This document shows positions 5,536-13,114 of a DNA stretch of 21,106 nucleotides, in pieces. The stretch comes from a virus. Within the stretch, counting starts at the first letter, position 1. Every line of letters starts with the position of its first letter. The notes beneath the pieces were generated by a model that had not been told where the DNA came from, made no database searches, and worked only from the letters and a program-made list of their open reading frames with translations. The position numbers and the translations under genes were made by a program. The stretch lies in the IMG/VR virus record IMGVR_UViG_3300022413_000049, positions 1 through 21,106 of that record, one strand, 5' to 3'.

Positions 5536-5858
5536 TAGGGATTATTGAAATTTAATATCAGGGTTTGGCCGGAATTGTTCGCCATCTCGATCCGATCGAT
5601 CTGGGTGATCGAGTGCGTGTCGCCGTTGCTATCGGTTATTTGCACAGTCGTCGACGAGCGGCTAGTTTCAGTAAAATTTAAATCCTGGCTAGCGGTGTTC
5701 GCTTCTTCAGTTTCCTTGAGTGCATTTTGTTGACGCGGCCCCGATAAAAATCGGGTGTTCGCATTAATCGCGTGACTAATATTAGTCATGTGATCGCCGG
5801 TAATAATTTCACCTTTGCGGATGCCGGCGATTTTCCGCGAGTTATGTTCCTTTTTCAT
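5535..5858 (-). CDS. Small tail-tip or fibre-base protein
   Basis: This encodes 107 residues, one-base stop-start overlaps on both sides. The N-terminal part is basic (KKEHNSRKIAGIRKGEIITGDHM), the middle a polar helical stretch (ISHAINANTRFL...ALKETEEANTAS) and the C-terminal part beta-like (TTVQITDSNGDTHSITQIDRIEMANNSGQTLILNFN). A short helical trimer-like middle with a beta end is typical of fibre adaptors, and it lies between a tail-tip protein and the LRR protein. This suggests it connects the fibre to the tail, but no family is recognised. Confidence 0.7.
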   Translation of the reverse strand: MKKEHNSRKIAGIRKGEIITGDHMTNISHAINANTRFLSGPRQQNALKETEEANTASQDLNFTETSRSSTTVQITDSNGDTHSITQIDRIEMANNSGQTLILNFNNP

Positions 5859-6688
5859 TAGGCGACAGTCAGAGTTGCACCCGGCGACAAAATTCTGAAC
5901 GCTGCAGAATTCGCAACCAGAGGATAGCCGATCTCGGTTAGCGAAAATCCAAGCGGCGAAAAATTAACCGTCCGGTATACGTCCCATTCGCGAATGCCAG
6001 TTGTCAAATCTAGCCCGTCATCGGCCGATGCGGTGATTTCTTCAGGCGGGTATTGTGTTTTACCTTTGAATTGCCAACCTTCGGCGCGATATGTAAATGT
6101 ATAGCTAACTCGAAAATTGTCACCGTTTTGATCGGCATCGATCGCACTACATAAAATCGTTTTCGGTGGGTATCCATTCCACGTTGCCGAGTTTATTTTC
6201 CCTAAATATTTCGTTATGTCGTTAGTCGGAAAACCCGTCGCCGTATATTCAAAATTGATCGACATGCGAGGCCGCTCGACCTCGGCTGTAAATCGCTGAC
6301 TAGCAAACCCGCCGCCGAAAATTTGATAGCTCGAGTCCATCGGCTGGCCGTTAATATCTTCGTGTGTTTCTTCGACCGAAAGGCCCGACGAAACCCGAGC
6401 CTCTGCCGTGCTCGAGGTCGTCGTCGTCCCGCTATCCTTGTAATAAGAAAGGGTAATTTTAAACTGCCCGCCGCCGAGCGGTGAGCATGTAATGTCGTTG
6501 AGCGTGATCGTCGATATATCTGGATGAGCGTCGCCGATATCGGGCAGGCCCCCATCGTTAATCGCATTAAAGAGTACCTGGGCGGCCGTGCCAGCAACGC
6601 CACTCACCAGGGCGATGCGCTGTGCTCGATAACCCTCTTTAGTCAGCGAAATCTGGCTACTATCTTTTAGGTCAAGTTTCGCTGCCAT
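5858..6688 (-). CDS. Tail-tip structural protein downstream of tape measure
   Basis: This encodes 276 residues, mostly beta-strand with low charge. The N-terminus (LDLKDSSQISLTKEGYRAQR) is followed by a domain with KFKITLSYYKDSG-like strands and then a C-terminal domain (about 165-276), with YPPKTILCSAIDADQNG and YTFTYRAEGWQFKG. A strand followed by 'YxFxYRAEGW' is a pattern seen in tail proteins next to small tape measure genes in other small siphophages. Given its position directly after the tape measure, a distal tail or baseplate hub role is likely. It is far smaller than lambda gpM/L/J combined, and no gpJ-like hub follows. Function is inferred from position. Confidence 0.7.
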   Translation of the reverse strand: MAAKLDLKDSSQISLTKEGYRAQRIALVSGVAGTAAQVLFNAINDGGLPDIGDAHPDISTITLNDITCSPLGGGQFKITLSYYKDSGTTTTSSTAEARVSSGLSVEETHEDINGQPMDSSYQIFGGGFASQRFTAEVERPRMSINFEYTATGFPTNDITKYLGKINSATWNGYPPKTILCSAIDADQNGDNFRVSYTFTYRAEGWQFKGKTQYPPEEITASADDGLDLTTGIREWDVYRTVNFSPLGFSLTEIGYPLVANSAAFRILSPGATLTVA

Positions 6689-7797
6689 TACCCTGCTACC
6701 GCCGCGCCTTTTTCAACTGCATTAGTTATCCCGTCGGCGATCTGCCGCAGTAGACCGGTTTGCTCGTCTAGCTGTTTATTTTTTTGATTTGGTAAACCGG
6801 CCTGCTGCTCTCGAATGCGCTCCAGAGCCGGCTGGCCGGTCTGTGCGCGGTTAAAATCGCCGAGTAAATAATCCTCGGCGCCTGGCCCGATATCGCCGGC
6901 ACCAGGTAGAAAACCGCTGCGCCCGCCCGTGGTAAAATCGCCGGCGATCAGCCGGCCGATCCCGTCGGTAATCGAATCGATTGCACCGAGCATCGAGGCC
7001 AGCCCGCCGAGCGCGTCGCCGGTAAACGCTGCGACCTTGCTCGCGTCCATTGCGTTTATTAGATCGGTCATGTTGTTGACCGTCGTCGAGATTGTCGCAT
7101 TCAATCCGGCCTCGCCGATTTTTACCTGCAGCAAGTCGATCGCGGTCGCGAAATTATCAAAAGCCGGCGCGACATTATTCATTTGATCAGACATCGCGCC
7201 AGCAAAATTAACCCTGCCGATACTCTGCAAATAGCCGGTTATCTCCTCGGCATTCTTTCCGATCGTGGTCGCCACACCCTGAAATGTGAGCGTTACCTGG
7301 TCGCCTTGCGATGAGGCCTTGATGCCGAACTCCTTTAAACGCTCAAACTCGCCGGTGCTAGCATCAGCGACCGCCTCGATCATTTGATCTAAGCTTTTAC
7401 CCATCGCCGACGCCGTGTTGCCATAGGATGTGATCGCCTCGGCCGACGGATCGAGGCCGAGCGCCTTCAGTTTGATAAAAGCGCCGGTAACCTCCTCGAG
7501 CGCAAAGGGTGTTGTCGTCGCAAACCTGACGATCTCGTCGAACGTCCGGCCGGCCTCGTCAGCCGACCCGGTTAGCGTCTTTAAGCTTGATTTCATGGTT
7601 TGAAATTGAATGTTGGTATCGATCAGGCCGCGACCGAGTAAACCGAAACCAGCGGCGCCGGCCAGGCCGGCGATCGCGCCCGTTAGTTGAGCTGTGCCAA
7701 CCGCGATGCCTTTCAGACTACCTTTAACCGTGCTAAAGGCGCCCTTCGTTTTATCCTTTGCGGTTAAAATAAACCGGGTTTCGTGGGTGCTAGCCAT
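6688..7797 (-). CDS. Tail tape measure protein (short)
   Basis: The protein has 369 residues. The N-terminal half matches the tape measure N-terminal domain: TRFILTAKDKTKGAFSTVKGSLKGI (residues 6-30), a hydrophobic alanine/glycine helix (about 35-62), and the signature NIQFQTMKSSLKTLTGSADEAGRTFDEIVRFATTTPFALEEVTGAFIKLKALGLDPS, followed by helical segments and a C-terminal coiled coil. Such proteins set tail length at about 1.5 angstrom per residue, so the tail would be only about 55 nm, short for a siphovirus. The ATG at 7797 lies eight bases inside the end of the T frame. No peptidase or lysozyme domain is visible. Confidence 0.88.
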   Translation of the reverse strand: MASTHETRFILTAKDKTKGAFSTVKGSLKGIAVGTAQLTGAIAGLAGAAGFGLLGRGLIDTNIQFQTMKSSLKTLTGSADEAGRTFDEIVRFATTTPFALEEVTGAFIKLKALGLDPSAEAITSYGNTASAMGKSLDQMIEAVADASTGEFERLKEFGIKASSQGDQVTLTFQGVATTIGKNAEEITGYLQSIGRVNFAGAMSDQMNNVAPAFDNFATAIDLLQVKIGEAGLNATISTTVNNMTDLINAMDASKVAAFTGDALGGLASMLGAIDSITDGIGRLIAGDFTTGGRSGFLPGAGDIGPGAEDYLLGDFNRAQTGQPALERIREQQAGLPNQKNKQLDEQTGLLRQIADGITNAVEKGAAVAG

Positions 7798-7957
7798 CTA
7801 GAAAACTTCCCCTGGCGCGACAGAAAGCATAGTAACCGAGTATTTCATCAATGGGCAATTCGAGTGTTTCGGATGCACTGCGCCCAATTGCGCAACCATA
7901 TTCATATGCCATATATAACAGTGCATCCGCGTTTATTCCTTTTCGAATTCGCCTATT
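7790..7957 (-). CDS. Tail chaperone T extension (G-T frameshift product)
   Basis: Directly after the G stop, the -1 frame is open from 7957 to TAG at 7790 and encodes, after the overlap, a helical segment with GINADALLYMAYEYGCAIG, then ELPIDEILGYYAFCRARG. This matches the second half of lambda-type G-T tail assembly chaperones, where a helix with 'xADxLxxxYEYG' and a 'LPxxElxxYxxFxRAR' helix is usual. It has no good independent start; the first ATG in frame (7912) would delete the first helix. Expression by -1 frameshift at CGAAAAG is therefore expected. The stretch before the slip site is not translated in this frame. Confidence 0.75.
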   Translation of the reverse strand, partial: NRRIRKGINADALLYMAYEYGCAIGRSASETLELPIDEILGYYAFCRARGSFLDG

Positions 7958-8292
7958 TTATCAACGGCATCATGACCCATCCCGGCGACCATCATAAAAG
8001 CCAGGGCCTGCAAAACTTGGAAATCGAAATCATTCTCGAGACTTTCGACAGGTAAGTCGGCGAACACCAGCCGGCCTTTTTCATCCCTGGCCCTGTATTT
8101 TACCGTCGCGCAAATCTTACCGACGTTGGAGCTAAAGGAATCTATTTTTTTCTGCTCGACGCCGGTTAACGGGCGCCAATAAATTTCAACCTTTTGACCG
8201 TCTTCGGTAAGCCACTCGTCAACTGTGGCATGTGCCATTTGACCGCTTAGCGCATCGGCTAGATGATTTCGCCCAATGTCGGCGATATCCAC
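7933..8292 (-). CDS. Tail assembly chaperone, gpG-like
   Basis: The protein has 119 residues from GTG at 8292. It lies between tail tube and tape measure, where gpG/GT-type chaperones occur. The core (about residues 22-80) with VDEWLTEDGQKVEIYWRPLTGVEQKKIDSF and a C-terminal helical part fits the family, which helps the tail tube polymerise on the tape measure. A short -1 overlapping frame follows (T). The start region has no clear Shine-Dalgarno sequence; an internal ATG at 8238 is an alternative, but it would remove a conserved-looking N-terminal helix. Usually the shifted product makes up a few percent; that ratio cannot be read here. Confidence 0.8.
   Translation of the reverse strand: MDIADIGRNHLADALSGQMAHATVDEWLTEDGQKVEIYWRPLTGVEQKKIDSFSSNVGKICATVKYRARDEKGRLVFADLPVESLENDFDFQVLQALAFMMVAGMGHDAVDKIGEFEKE
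7939..7945 (-). promoter_or_regulatory. Candidate -1 frameshift site, CGAAAAG
   Basis: The G gene reads TTC-GAA-AAG-GAA-TAA at its end. A slip back by one at A-AAG (Lys) puts the ribosome into the T frame. The T frame has a stop just upstream (7960-7958), so the shift must occur in the 25 bases between it and the G stop, and this A-rich heptamer is the best candidate there. Lambda uses the similar GGGAAAG. Confidence 0.6.
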
Positions 8293-8295
8293 GGT

Positions 8296-8688
8296 TTACG
8301 CCACAGAGCCGACAGTTAACGCGCCGTCGCCGGTCAAGCTGAACGTTTGAGTAACCATCGCGCCTTTCTCGTTGACCGCGCCTCGAGCCGTAACAAGCGC
8401 CTGGCCCGAGCGGGTTTCGTCGCCGGTCGTGTCGCCTTCAGGTTGCAGCGAAAGCGCAACCGACGCGCCGATGGTCATTGCGCCCTGGCCGGTCGTGTCG
8501 GCTTTATCCCATTTGCATTCAATCTCGGCTGTCCACATGGTATTACCCGCGACATGCCCCTTTGCAGTCTCGCCCAAATCGGTATCTTCGATCAGATCCA
8601 TTGTCTCATCGAGAGTGAAGCGCGAGACACTGGCGACAGTGTTCGCTCCGATTTTGACGATCCCATCGTCTCCGCTAACTTTTGCCAT
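8296..8688 (-). CDS. Major tail tube protein, gpV-like
   Basis: The protein has 130 residues with a strong AGAGG Shine-Dalgarno sequence. The pattern VKIGANTVASVSRFTLDETMDLIEDTDLGETAKGHVAGNTMWTAEIECKWD is a classic tail tube beta fold: strands with an 'I-x-D-T-x-L-G' turn and a long loop. The C-terminal part is beta strand with a TQTFSLTGDGALTVGSV ending. It polymerises around the tape measure to form the tail tube. It sits between the tail terminator region and the chaperone gene, as in other siphophages. Confidence 0.85.
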   Translation of the reverse strand: MAKVSGDDGIVKIGANTVASVSRFTLDETMDLIEDTDLGETAKGHVAGNTMWTAEIECKWDKADTTGQGAMTIGASVALSLQPEGDTTGDETRSGQALVTARGAVNEKGAMVTQTFSLTGDGALTVGSVA

Positions 8689-8851
8689 TTCTATTCCTCT
8701 TTGTCGATTTCTTAATTTGTTTGGCGCCCTGTTCGGGCTCGATCGGCTGGCTTACTTCATACCAGCCGTTATAAATTGCATTTGGCACCTGCGACGCAAC
8801 AACTGTAATTTCAACATCGCTGTCTTTATGAGCCATTTTGATTTGCTTCAT
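8675..8851 (-). CDS. 58-residue protein coupled to tail terminator and tube genes
   Basis: ATG at 8851 overlaps the tail terminator's TGA (ATGA) and the frame ends at TAG 8675, 14 bases inside the tail tube gene. The product starts MKQIKMAHKDSDVEITVVAS, then has a VPNAIYNGWYEVSQP segment and a lysine-rich tail. A short protein with a 'V-x-S-x-V-P-x-Y-x-x-G-W-x-x-V' core is common next to head-tail joining genes in phages, so it is probably a small structural or assembly protein. It is missed by finders with a 60-residue limit but fills an otherwise empty 160-base gap with typical overlaps at both ends. Confidence 0.7.
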   Translation of the reverse strand: MKQIKMAHKDSDVEITVVASQVPNAIYNGWYEVSQPIEPEQGAKQIKKSTKRNRNGKS

Positions 8852-9285
8852 GATTCCGCACTCGTTTTAGAATGTTGGTATGAAACCAGCCAACCCGACG
8901 TCATTGTCGCGATCGGTATGTCCTGCGTGCGCTCGATAATGGGCTCGGTTTCACCGATCAGTAGAGCATTGAAGACAAAGCCCAAGCCGAGTGTATTGTC
9001 GGCTGACATGGCGGCGAAAACCTCGGCCGCGATCGCATTTAAAACCGTTTCAACATTGTCGACCGTCGCAACATAGGCCTGGACGTTAATCGTCAGATCG
9101 CGCGTAAATTGATCGTCAAGCGTTTCTTCTTCGTCGCTGCGTAGATCGTCGCTTTTAAAAATGGACAGCGCCGGCAGCTCGTCAACCGGCCATACTCGAG
9201 CGCGCTCGACGCGAATCCCCGTCGTCGTGAGGCCTGTTAGTAGAGTTTTGACAGTCTCTAAAATTGTTTCGGCTCGGTGCGTCAA
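8848..9285 (-). CDS. Tail terminator-like protein (gpU-like)
   Basis: The protein has 145 residues starting at TTG 9285. The start is fixed by GGAG five bases upstream, by the TTGA overlap with the preceding stop, and by the absence of any ATG before residue 90. The pattern IL-x-V-x-T-L-L-TGLTTTGIRVERARVWPVDELPALSIFKSDD near the N-terminus is that of phage minor tail U/tail terminator proteins, which cap the tail tube and fix its length. Neighbouring genes (joining protein before, tube after) agree. The C-terminal part (VSYQHSKTS) is short and polar. Confidence 0.8.
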   Translation of the reverse strand: MTHRAETILETVKTLLTGLTTTGIRVERARVWPVDELPALSIFKSDDLRSDEEETLDDQFTRDLTINVQAYVATVDNVETVLNAIAAEVFAAMSADNTLGLGFVFNALLIGETEPIIERTQDIPIATMTSGWLVSYQHSKTSAES

Positions 9286-9566
9286 ATTTGCTCCAGAATT
9301 AGCAACGTGGTTCGGGCGCCGACTTCCTTCGCCCGAACTGTGTACATGGCGTCTATTCGGTTAATCGTGATACTGGCGCCGATATTAACGCCGGTGACGT
9401 CGCTATTAATGCAACGTAAACCGACCCGCCGGCCAGTGATATCGATCGTTTCGTCGAAATTACTATCGAAGATCCCCAAAATTGAAATGTTGGCGCCGAG
9501 ATAAACAACCTCGGCAAACTCTCCCGAATCAAAAAAACTGCGGGTATCTTCGATAGTTTCGATCAT
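9282..9566 (-). CDS. Head-tail joining protein, gpFII-like
   Basis: This encodes 94 residues. The order of segments, FFDSGEFAEVVYLGANISILGIFDSNFDE, then a beta pair with VGLRCINSDVTGV, then 'TINRIDAMYTVRAKEVGARTTLLILEQI', mirrors lambda gpFII (an N-terminal 'FD-x-F-x-A-T-x-x-G-V-F-D' stretch followed by a small beta barrel). gpFII joins the filled head to the tail and is present in six copies. The stop overlaps the next gene's TTG start. The family assignment is by pattern and position. Confidence 0.78.
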   Translation of the reverse strand: MIETIEDTRSFFDSGEFAEVVYLGANISILGIFDSNFDETIDITGRRVGLRCINSDVTGVNIGASITINRIDAMYTVRAKEVGARTTLLILEQI

Positions 9567-9568
9567 TG

Positions 9569-9754
9569 TTAATCGCTTTTCGTCGGCTTGTCCTCGACTA
9601 CTTCACCGCGCCCGGTTGATACCAGGATGCGGGTGAGATTTCGATTACAGGTAAGCACCTCGCCGGCCTTGTGTTGTTTTTTATCCTCGCCCTTTGCGCC
9701 GCGCAACAATTTTACGCGCGAGGTTTTCGCCTCCATCTTTTTTTTCATAACCAT
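9569..9754 (-). CDS. Small basic protein beside capsid gene
   Basis: This encodes 61 residues from ATG 9754, with a GAGG Shine-Dalgarno sequence at good distance. After a lysine-rich start it has 'RVKLLRGAKGEDKKQHKAGEVLTCNRNLTRILVSTGRGEVVED', the pattern of small beta-barrel-like phage proteins ('V-x-L-L-R-G-x-x-G-x-x-x-x-A-G-E-V-x-x-L-x-x-x-x-A-x-x-L-I-x-x-G') found next to capsid genes. A head completion or decoration-related role is likely from position. It lies between the capsid fusion gene and the joining protein, with a hairpin upstream. Confidence 0.7.
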   Translation of the reverse strand: MVMKKKMEAKTSRVKLLRGAKGEDKKQHKAGEVLTCNRNLTRILVSTGRGEVVEDKPTKSD

Positions 9755-9774
9755 TATAAAATCCTCAAGAAATT

Positions 9775-9794
9775 GGGGCGGCCAAAGCCGCCCC
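9775..9794 (-). terminator. Hairpin after the capsid gene
   Basis: GGGGCGGC and GCCGCCCC form a perfect 8-bp stem with a 4-base loop, seven bases after the capsid stop. On the minus strand the stem is followed by AATTTCTT, too weak a U-tract for a full terminator. It may be a partial terminator or an mRNA 3'-end stabiliser that raises capsid yield over downstream genes. Confidence 0.7.
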
Positions 9795-9801
9795 GTTAAA
9801 G

Positions 9802-11610
9802 TTAAGCACCTGATTCGCTGAATGATCCCGCGTGCCGGACGCCGACGTCAACGTCCTGAAAAACGCGCAGCACCAGGCCACCCGACGCGGCTTTTTCGGC
9901 CTTATCGGGCTCGACATCGAGCACGCCCCACAACCCGATTATGACGTCCTCGAAATTACCAAACAGGATTGTTTTCGCCGCTAGCTGCGTCGAGACATGC
10001 ACGGGGTATCCGTTTGCCTCGCCGCGATCTAGCAGAAACATCCCGGAACCGGCGTCTTTTGCGGTCGTCTTCATTGATCCAGAGATTGCCGCCGTGGTGC
10101 AATATGCCAGCGTCCCGTTAAGCGCATTCGCGGTTAATACGTCTGTCTCGAAATCAACAATTTCCGCAAAGGTCGGAAACCCGGTCGTCGCAAAAGTCGC
10201 GATACTGGTCGCGCCGATTCCAGCCGTTTCGGTAACACCCGTCGGCTGACCTGCAGCACCCGTGCCGGAAAACGCCGCTAGGTCGATCGCGAGTGCGGCG
10301 CCCTTCGCCATGTCATCCATTAACATTGCCTCGACAGAGGGCGCTGATTGCTTCAGCAACCGTCGTGATATCGGCACTTCGCCGACTACTGTTTTCGGCG
10401 ACATCGCAACCGTGCCGAGCGTCGCGTCGTCCGGTGTTGCGTCGGCGTCCTCTGTGACCCAGTTGAACGCAACGCCACCGTCTAGCCTGGGTATATCAAT
10501 ATCGCCAACCAGGCCAGGCAGGAATCGCGCATTCAATAAACCCATTAGCGCATTCGCGCGCAGCAACTCGATAAACGAGCCGGCCAGGTGATCGGTTCCT
10601 TTAAGAAAACCGCCGTCAGCATCAACACCGACAGTCATAACGCGCTGCTGGCTTGTATACATTGCCGATTGAATTTCGAAAGGAATATAAAAGCCCTGCG
10701 GCGCGCGCTGTAGCTCGTCTTCAATCGCCAGCGAGGCCTCGCGCTCGAAGCCGGCCTTGCTCCAGTCGTTATTAAACGCGGCATTAATCGCCCGCATTAG
10801 AGAATAGCGCTGGACTTCGCTTTTGCTAAGGCCGATTTGTGTAACGGGCTCAGCGCGCGATTGCTTTTCGGCTATCAGCTCGAGGACTGATTTATTCATT
10901 TCATCGACCGTCGACCCGTTGGCAATCGCCTCGCGCGCCAGGGTTTCACAGTCATACCGCTCGCCAATCGCTAAAATATTAGCCATGCGATCGGCTTCTT
11001 TTCGGCGCATGGTTTCAAGCTCTCGATTTTCATCGAGCGCGGGAACTTTCGCCGGCGTTTCGTCTTTCTTTTCCATTTGTATTATCTCGGTTTCGTTAAG
11101 TTTTTCGGCATTGCGCCCAACCTGGGCACTTGGATCGGCGGGTAAGCTAGTCATGGTCACCTCGAAAGGTTCCCAATTAACCGCTCTGAAAATAATCGAA
11201 TCGTCGATTTTTTCAGTTACGTATTTATGCACCCGATATCCAACGCTAATAGTTCGCCTTATGCCGTCGCATATATCGTTAAAAACTTCGCTAGCCAAAT
11301 CCGATTTACCAAATCGCAAAACGGCCCGACCAACCCTATCAGGGTCAATCGCTGCGCTTTCTACAACGCCGACATGCTGCCGCGCGTCATGGTCTAACAA
11401 GACCGGCCCCCCATCGTTTAACCTGCCAAGGTCAACCGAGCTCGGGTTATGGTCTAGCACTTCATCACCGACAACGCCGTCGATATAGCGTTGCACGGGA
11501 TATTCACTCGAAAACCGAACCGCCACGGTTCGCGCTTCCGAATCGATACTATTTTTTTCAAAAGATAACTCGCGAAATTCGAGTCGGGTTTTGATAGTTT
11601 TACTCGTCAT
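9802..11610 (-). CDS. Fused prohead protease and major capsid protein
   Basis: I take ATG 11610 as the start (GGAG Shine-Dalgarno sequence nine bases upstream, ATG overlapping the portal stop region); a TTG five codons upstream is also in frame. The 602-residue product has two parts. Residues 1-165 match HK97-type prohead protease: LLDHD (catalytic His at about 74) and RRTISVGYRV (Ser at about 122). A charged linker (about 165-300) looks like a scaffold or delta domain. Residues 305-602 match HK97-fold major capsid protein: GGFLKGTDHLAGSFIELLRA, a loop, then SRRLLKQSAP and a C-terminal VDVGVRHAGSFSESGA. The protease normally cleaves the scaffold during maturation and is a separate gene. Here fusion means self-processing, probably just before residue 300. 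Confidence 0.9.
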   Translation of the reverse strand: MTSKTIKTRLEFRELSFEKNSIDSEARTVAVRFSSEYPVQRYIDGVVGDEVLDHNPSSVDLGRLNDGGPVLLDHDARQHVGVVESAAIDPDRVGRAVLRFGKSDLASEVFNDICDGIRRTISVGYRVHKYVTEKIDDSIIFRAVNWEPFEVTMTSLPADPSAQVGRNAEKLNETEIIQMEKKDETPAKVPALDENRELETMRRKEADRMANILAIGERYDCETLAREAIANGSTVDEMNKSVLELIAEKQSRAEPVTQIGLSKSEVQRYSLMRAINAAFNNDWSKAGFEREASLAIEDELQRAPQGFYIPFEIQSAMYTSQQRVMTVGVDADGGFLKGTDHLAGSFIELLRANALMGLLNARFLPGLVGDIDIPRLDGGVAFNWVTEDADATPDDATLGTVAMSPKTVVGEVPISRRLLKQSAPSVEAMLMDDMAKGAALAIDLAAFSGTGAAGQPTGVTETAGIGATSIATFATTGFPTFAEIVDFETDVLTANALNGTLAYCTTAAISGSMKTTAKDAGSGMFLLDRGEANGYPVHVSTQLAAKTILFGNFEDVIIGLWGVLDVEPDKAEKAASGGLVLRVFQDVDVGVRHAGSFSESGA

Positions 11611-13114
11611 CGTCTTTTGCTCCAAAAGGGTTTTCTTCTTCTAGCCAAAAATCGATATTGACGCCGAGCGCATCGGCTCGTTGTTTTTCATATGCTAATT
11701 GCTCGAGCGTTTCGTCAAAATCGCGGCCCTGCTGGGATAGAATCCCTTGCCGCGTTTCGATACCCATACCGATGTTATTTCGATTTGCTTCAGAATCTTT
11801 TTTGGGATCTACCCACGGCCAGCCTCGAGGCTGCCAGCGGATATTTTGATATTTTGTCGCAACCTTTTTAAATGGCAGCGGCAGCTTGCCGTTGATAATG
11901 GCGGTCGGTAACCAGCGCTCATATATGCGCTGGTGCATGTGCTCGATCAGCCAGGATTGAATGACTCGCCATTGATCGCGCTCGTCGAGCACGCCGGCGC
12001 GTATACTTGAAAAATTGACATTTTCCAAATCATTCGAAAGCCCGCTATAGGAAACATTAAGGCCCGACGAAGCGCCGCGCAAAACCGCTCTCATAAATCC
12101 ATCAAAGGCCGTCGTTGGGTGCGTCGGATCAAAACCTGTGAAAGTAGTCCCGCTCGGTAATTGCTCGATCGTGCCGGCCTCCATTTGCATTATGAGCTCG
12201 CCGTCGTCGTCTTCTTCGCCGTCGACAATTTCGTCGGGTGTATAGCTATCCCCGTCGGCCGAGTGATAAAAACCCATCTTCGAGGCGCCGATCGACGCGG
12301 CGACCAGCTCGGCTTCTTCATATTTGCCGACCATATTCAAGCGCTTAATTGCCGAATGCATCCACGGGATACCGCGCGCCTGTTCAGGAAAATCGACGAT
12401 ATGCAAATGCAGTATGTCGGCCGCATCGATCCGCAGGTATTCGCGTTCGGGATAAACATTCACCCACGCCTTAACGTTGTTTTGCCGGATATGGTAGGCC
12501 ACGATCGCGCCGAACGTATCGTATTCGATACCCATAACAACCTGGTTGCCGTTTGGTAATTCGCCGTTATGATTTTCGTCGAGGTATTCAGCCGGCAAAA
12601 CCCGCAATCGCATCCCGAAACCTTGCAATGGCGTTTCAATAATTTGAATCAAAACTTCACCGTCGCGGGCAATGCTGGCGATCGCCAGGTTTTCGATATC
12701 ACGCCATGATAACTTGCTATCGATGCTGCAATTAAAAGGCCGGCCCCAAATTTTCCACGCCGATTCAATTAGCTGATTATCGACCATATCGGGTTTATTA
12801 ACGCCGCGCATTGTTTGCGCCTGCAGCTTGATACCGTTAACCCCAATCACATTAGATTTGACCATTTGAACAAACCGGCGGGCATAGTCATTGTTTGAGC
12901 ATAGATCCCGAGCTCGAGCGCGCATAGTTCGTAAGCCGTGCTTTATTTCTTCGTTGATTGGAACTTGTGAACCCGTGAAACTTGCAGATAGCCGGTCGAT
13001 GATTCCCGCGCTGAATTCTCGCTTTTGCGGGATCGCGCCTTGCCGGCGGCTTGCCTTTTTAATGCGGCCGGGTGCGTGATGATATTTACCGTCGATTAGT
13101 GTTATTTTCGACAT
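11600..13114 (-). CDS. Portal protein, lambda gpB family
   Basis: The protein has 504 residues. It matches the lambda-type portal: an N-terminal part with RARARDLCSNNDYARRFVQMVKSNVIG, then WRDIENLAIASIARDGEVLIQ, AEYLDE, a GIEYDTFGAIVAYHIR strand, RIDAADILHLHIVDFPEQARGIPWMHSAIK, the 'GTxTGFDPTHPT' and the 'GLSNDLENVNFSSIRAGVLDERDQWRV' region. The dodecameric portal forms the DNA entry channel and binds terminase. Length fits gpB (533 residues). The gene shares one base with the connector gene upstream and overlaps the capsid gene. Unlike lambda gpB, no separate gpC-like protease follows, because the protease is fused to the capsid protein. Confidence 0.92.
   Translation of the reverse strand: MSKITLIDGKYHHAPGRIKKASRRQGAIPQKREFSAGIIDRLSASFTGSQVPINEEIKHGLRTMRARARDLCSNNDYARRFVQMVKSNVIGVNGIKLQAQTMRGVNKPDMVDNQLIESAWKIWGRPFNCSIDSKLSWRDIENLAIASIARDGEVLIQIIETPLQGFGMRLRVLPAEYLDENHNGELPNGNQVVMGIEYDTFGAIVAYHIRQNNVKAWVNVYPEREYLRIDAADILHLHIVDFPEQARGIPWMHSAIKRLNMVGKYEEAELVAASIGASKMGFYHSADGDSYTPDEIVDGEEDDDGELIMQMEAGTIEQLPSGTTFTGFDPTHPTTAFDGFMRAVLRGASSGLNVSYSGLSNDLENVNFSSIRAGVLDERDQWRVIQSWLIEHMHQRIYERWLPTAIINGKLPLPFKKVATKYQNIRWQPRGWPWVDPKKDSEANRNNIGMGIETRQGILSQQGRDFDETLEQLAYEKQRADALGVNIDFWLEEENPFGAKDDDE

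Noticed and set aside
8372-9076. 234-codon plus-strand ORF over the tail tube and terminator genes
   Set aside because: Antisense to three well-supported late genes; no motif or ribosome binding site.
10823-11488. 221-codon plus-strand ORF over the capsid gene
   Set aside because: Serine-rich shadow of the protease-capsid frame without any domain.
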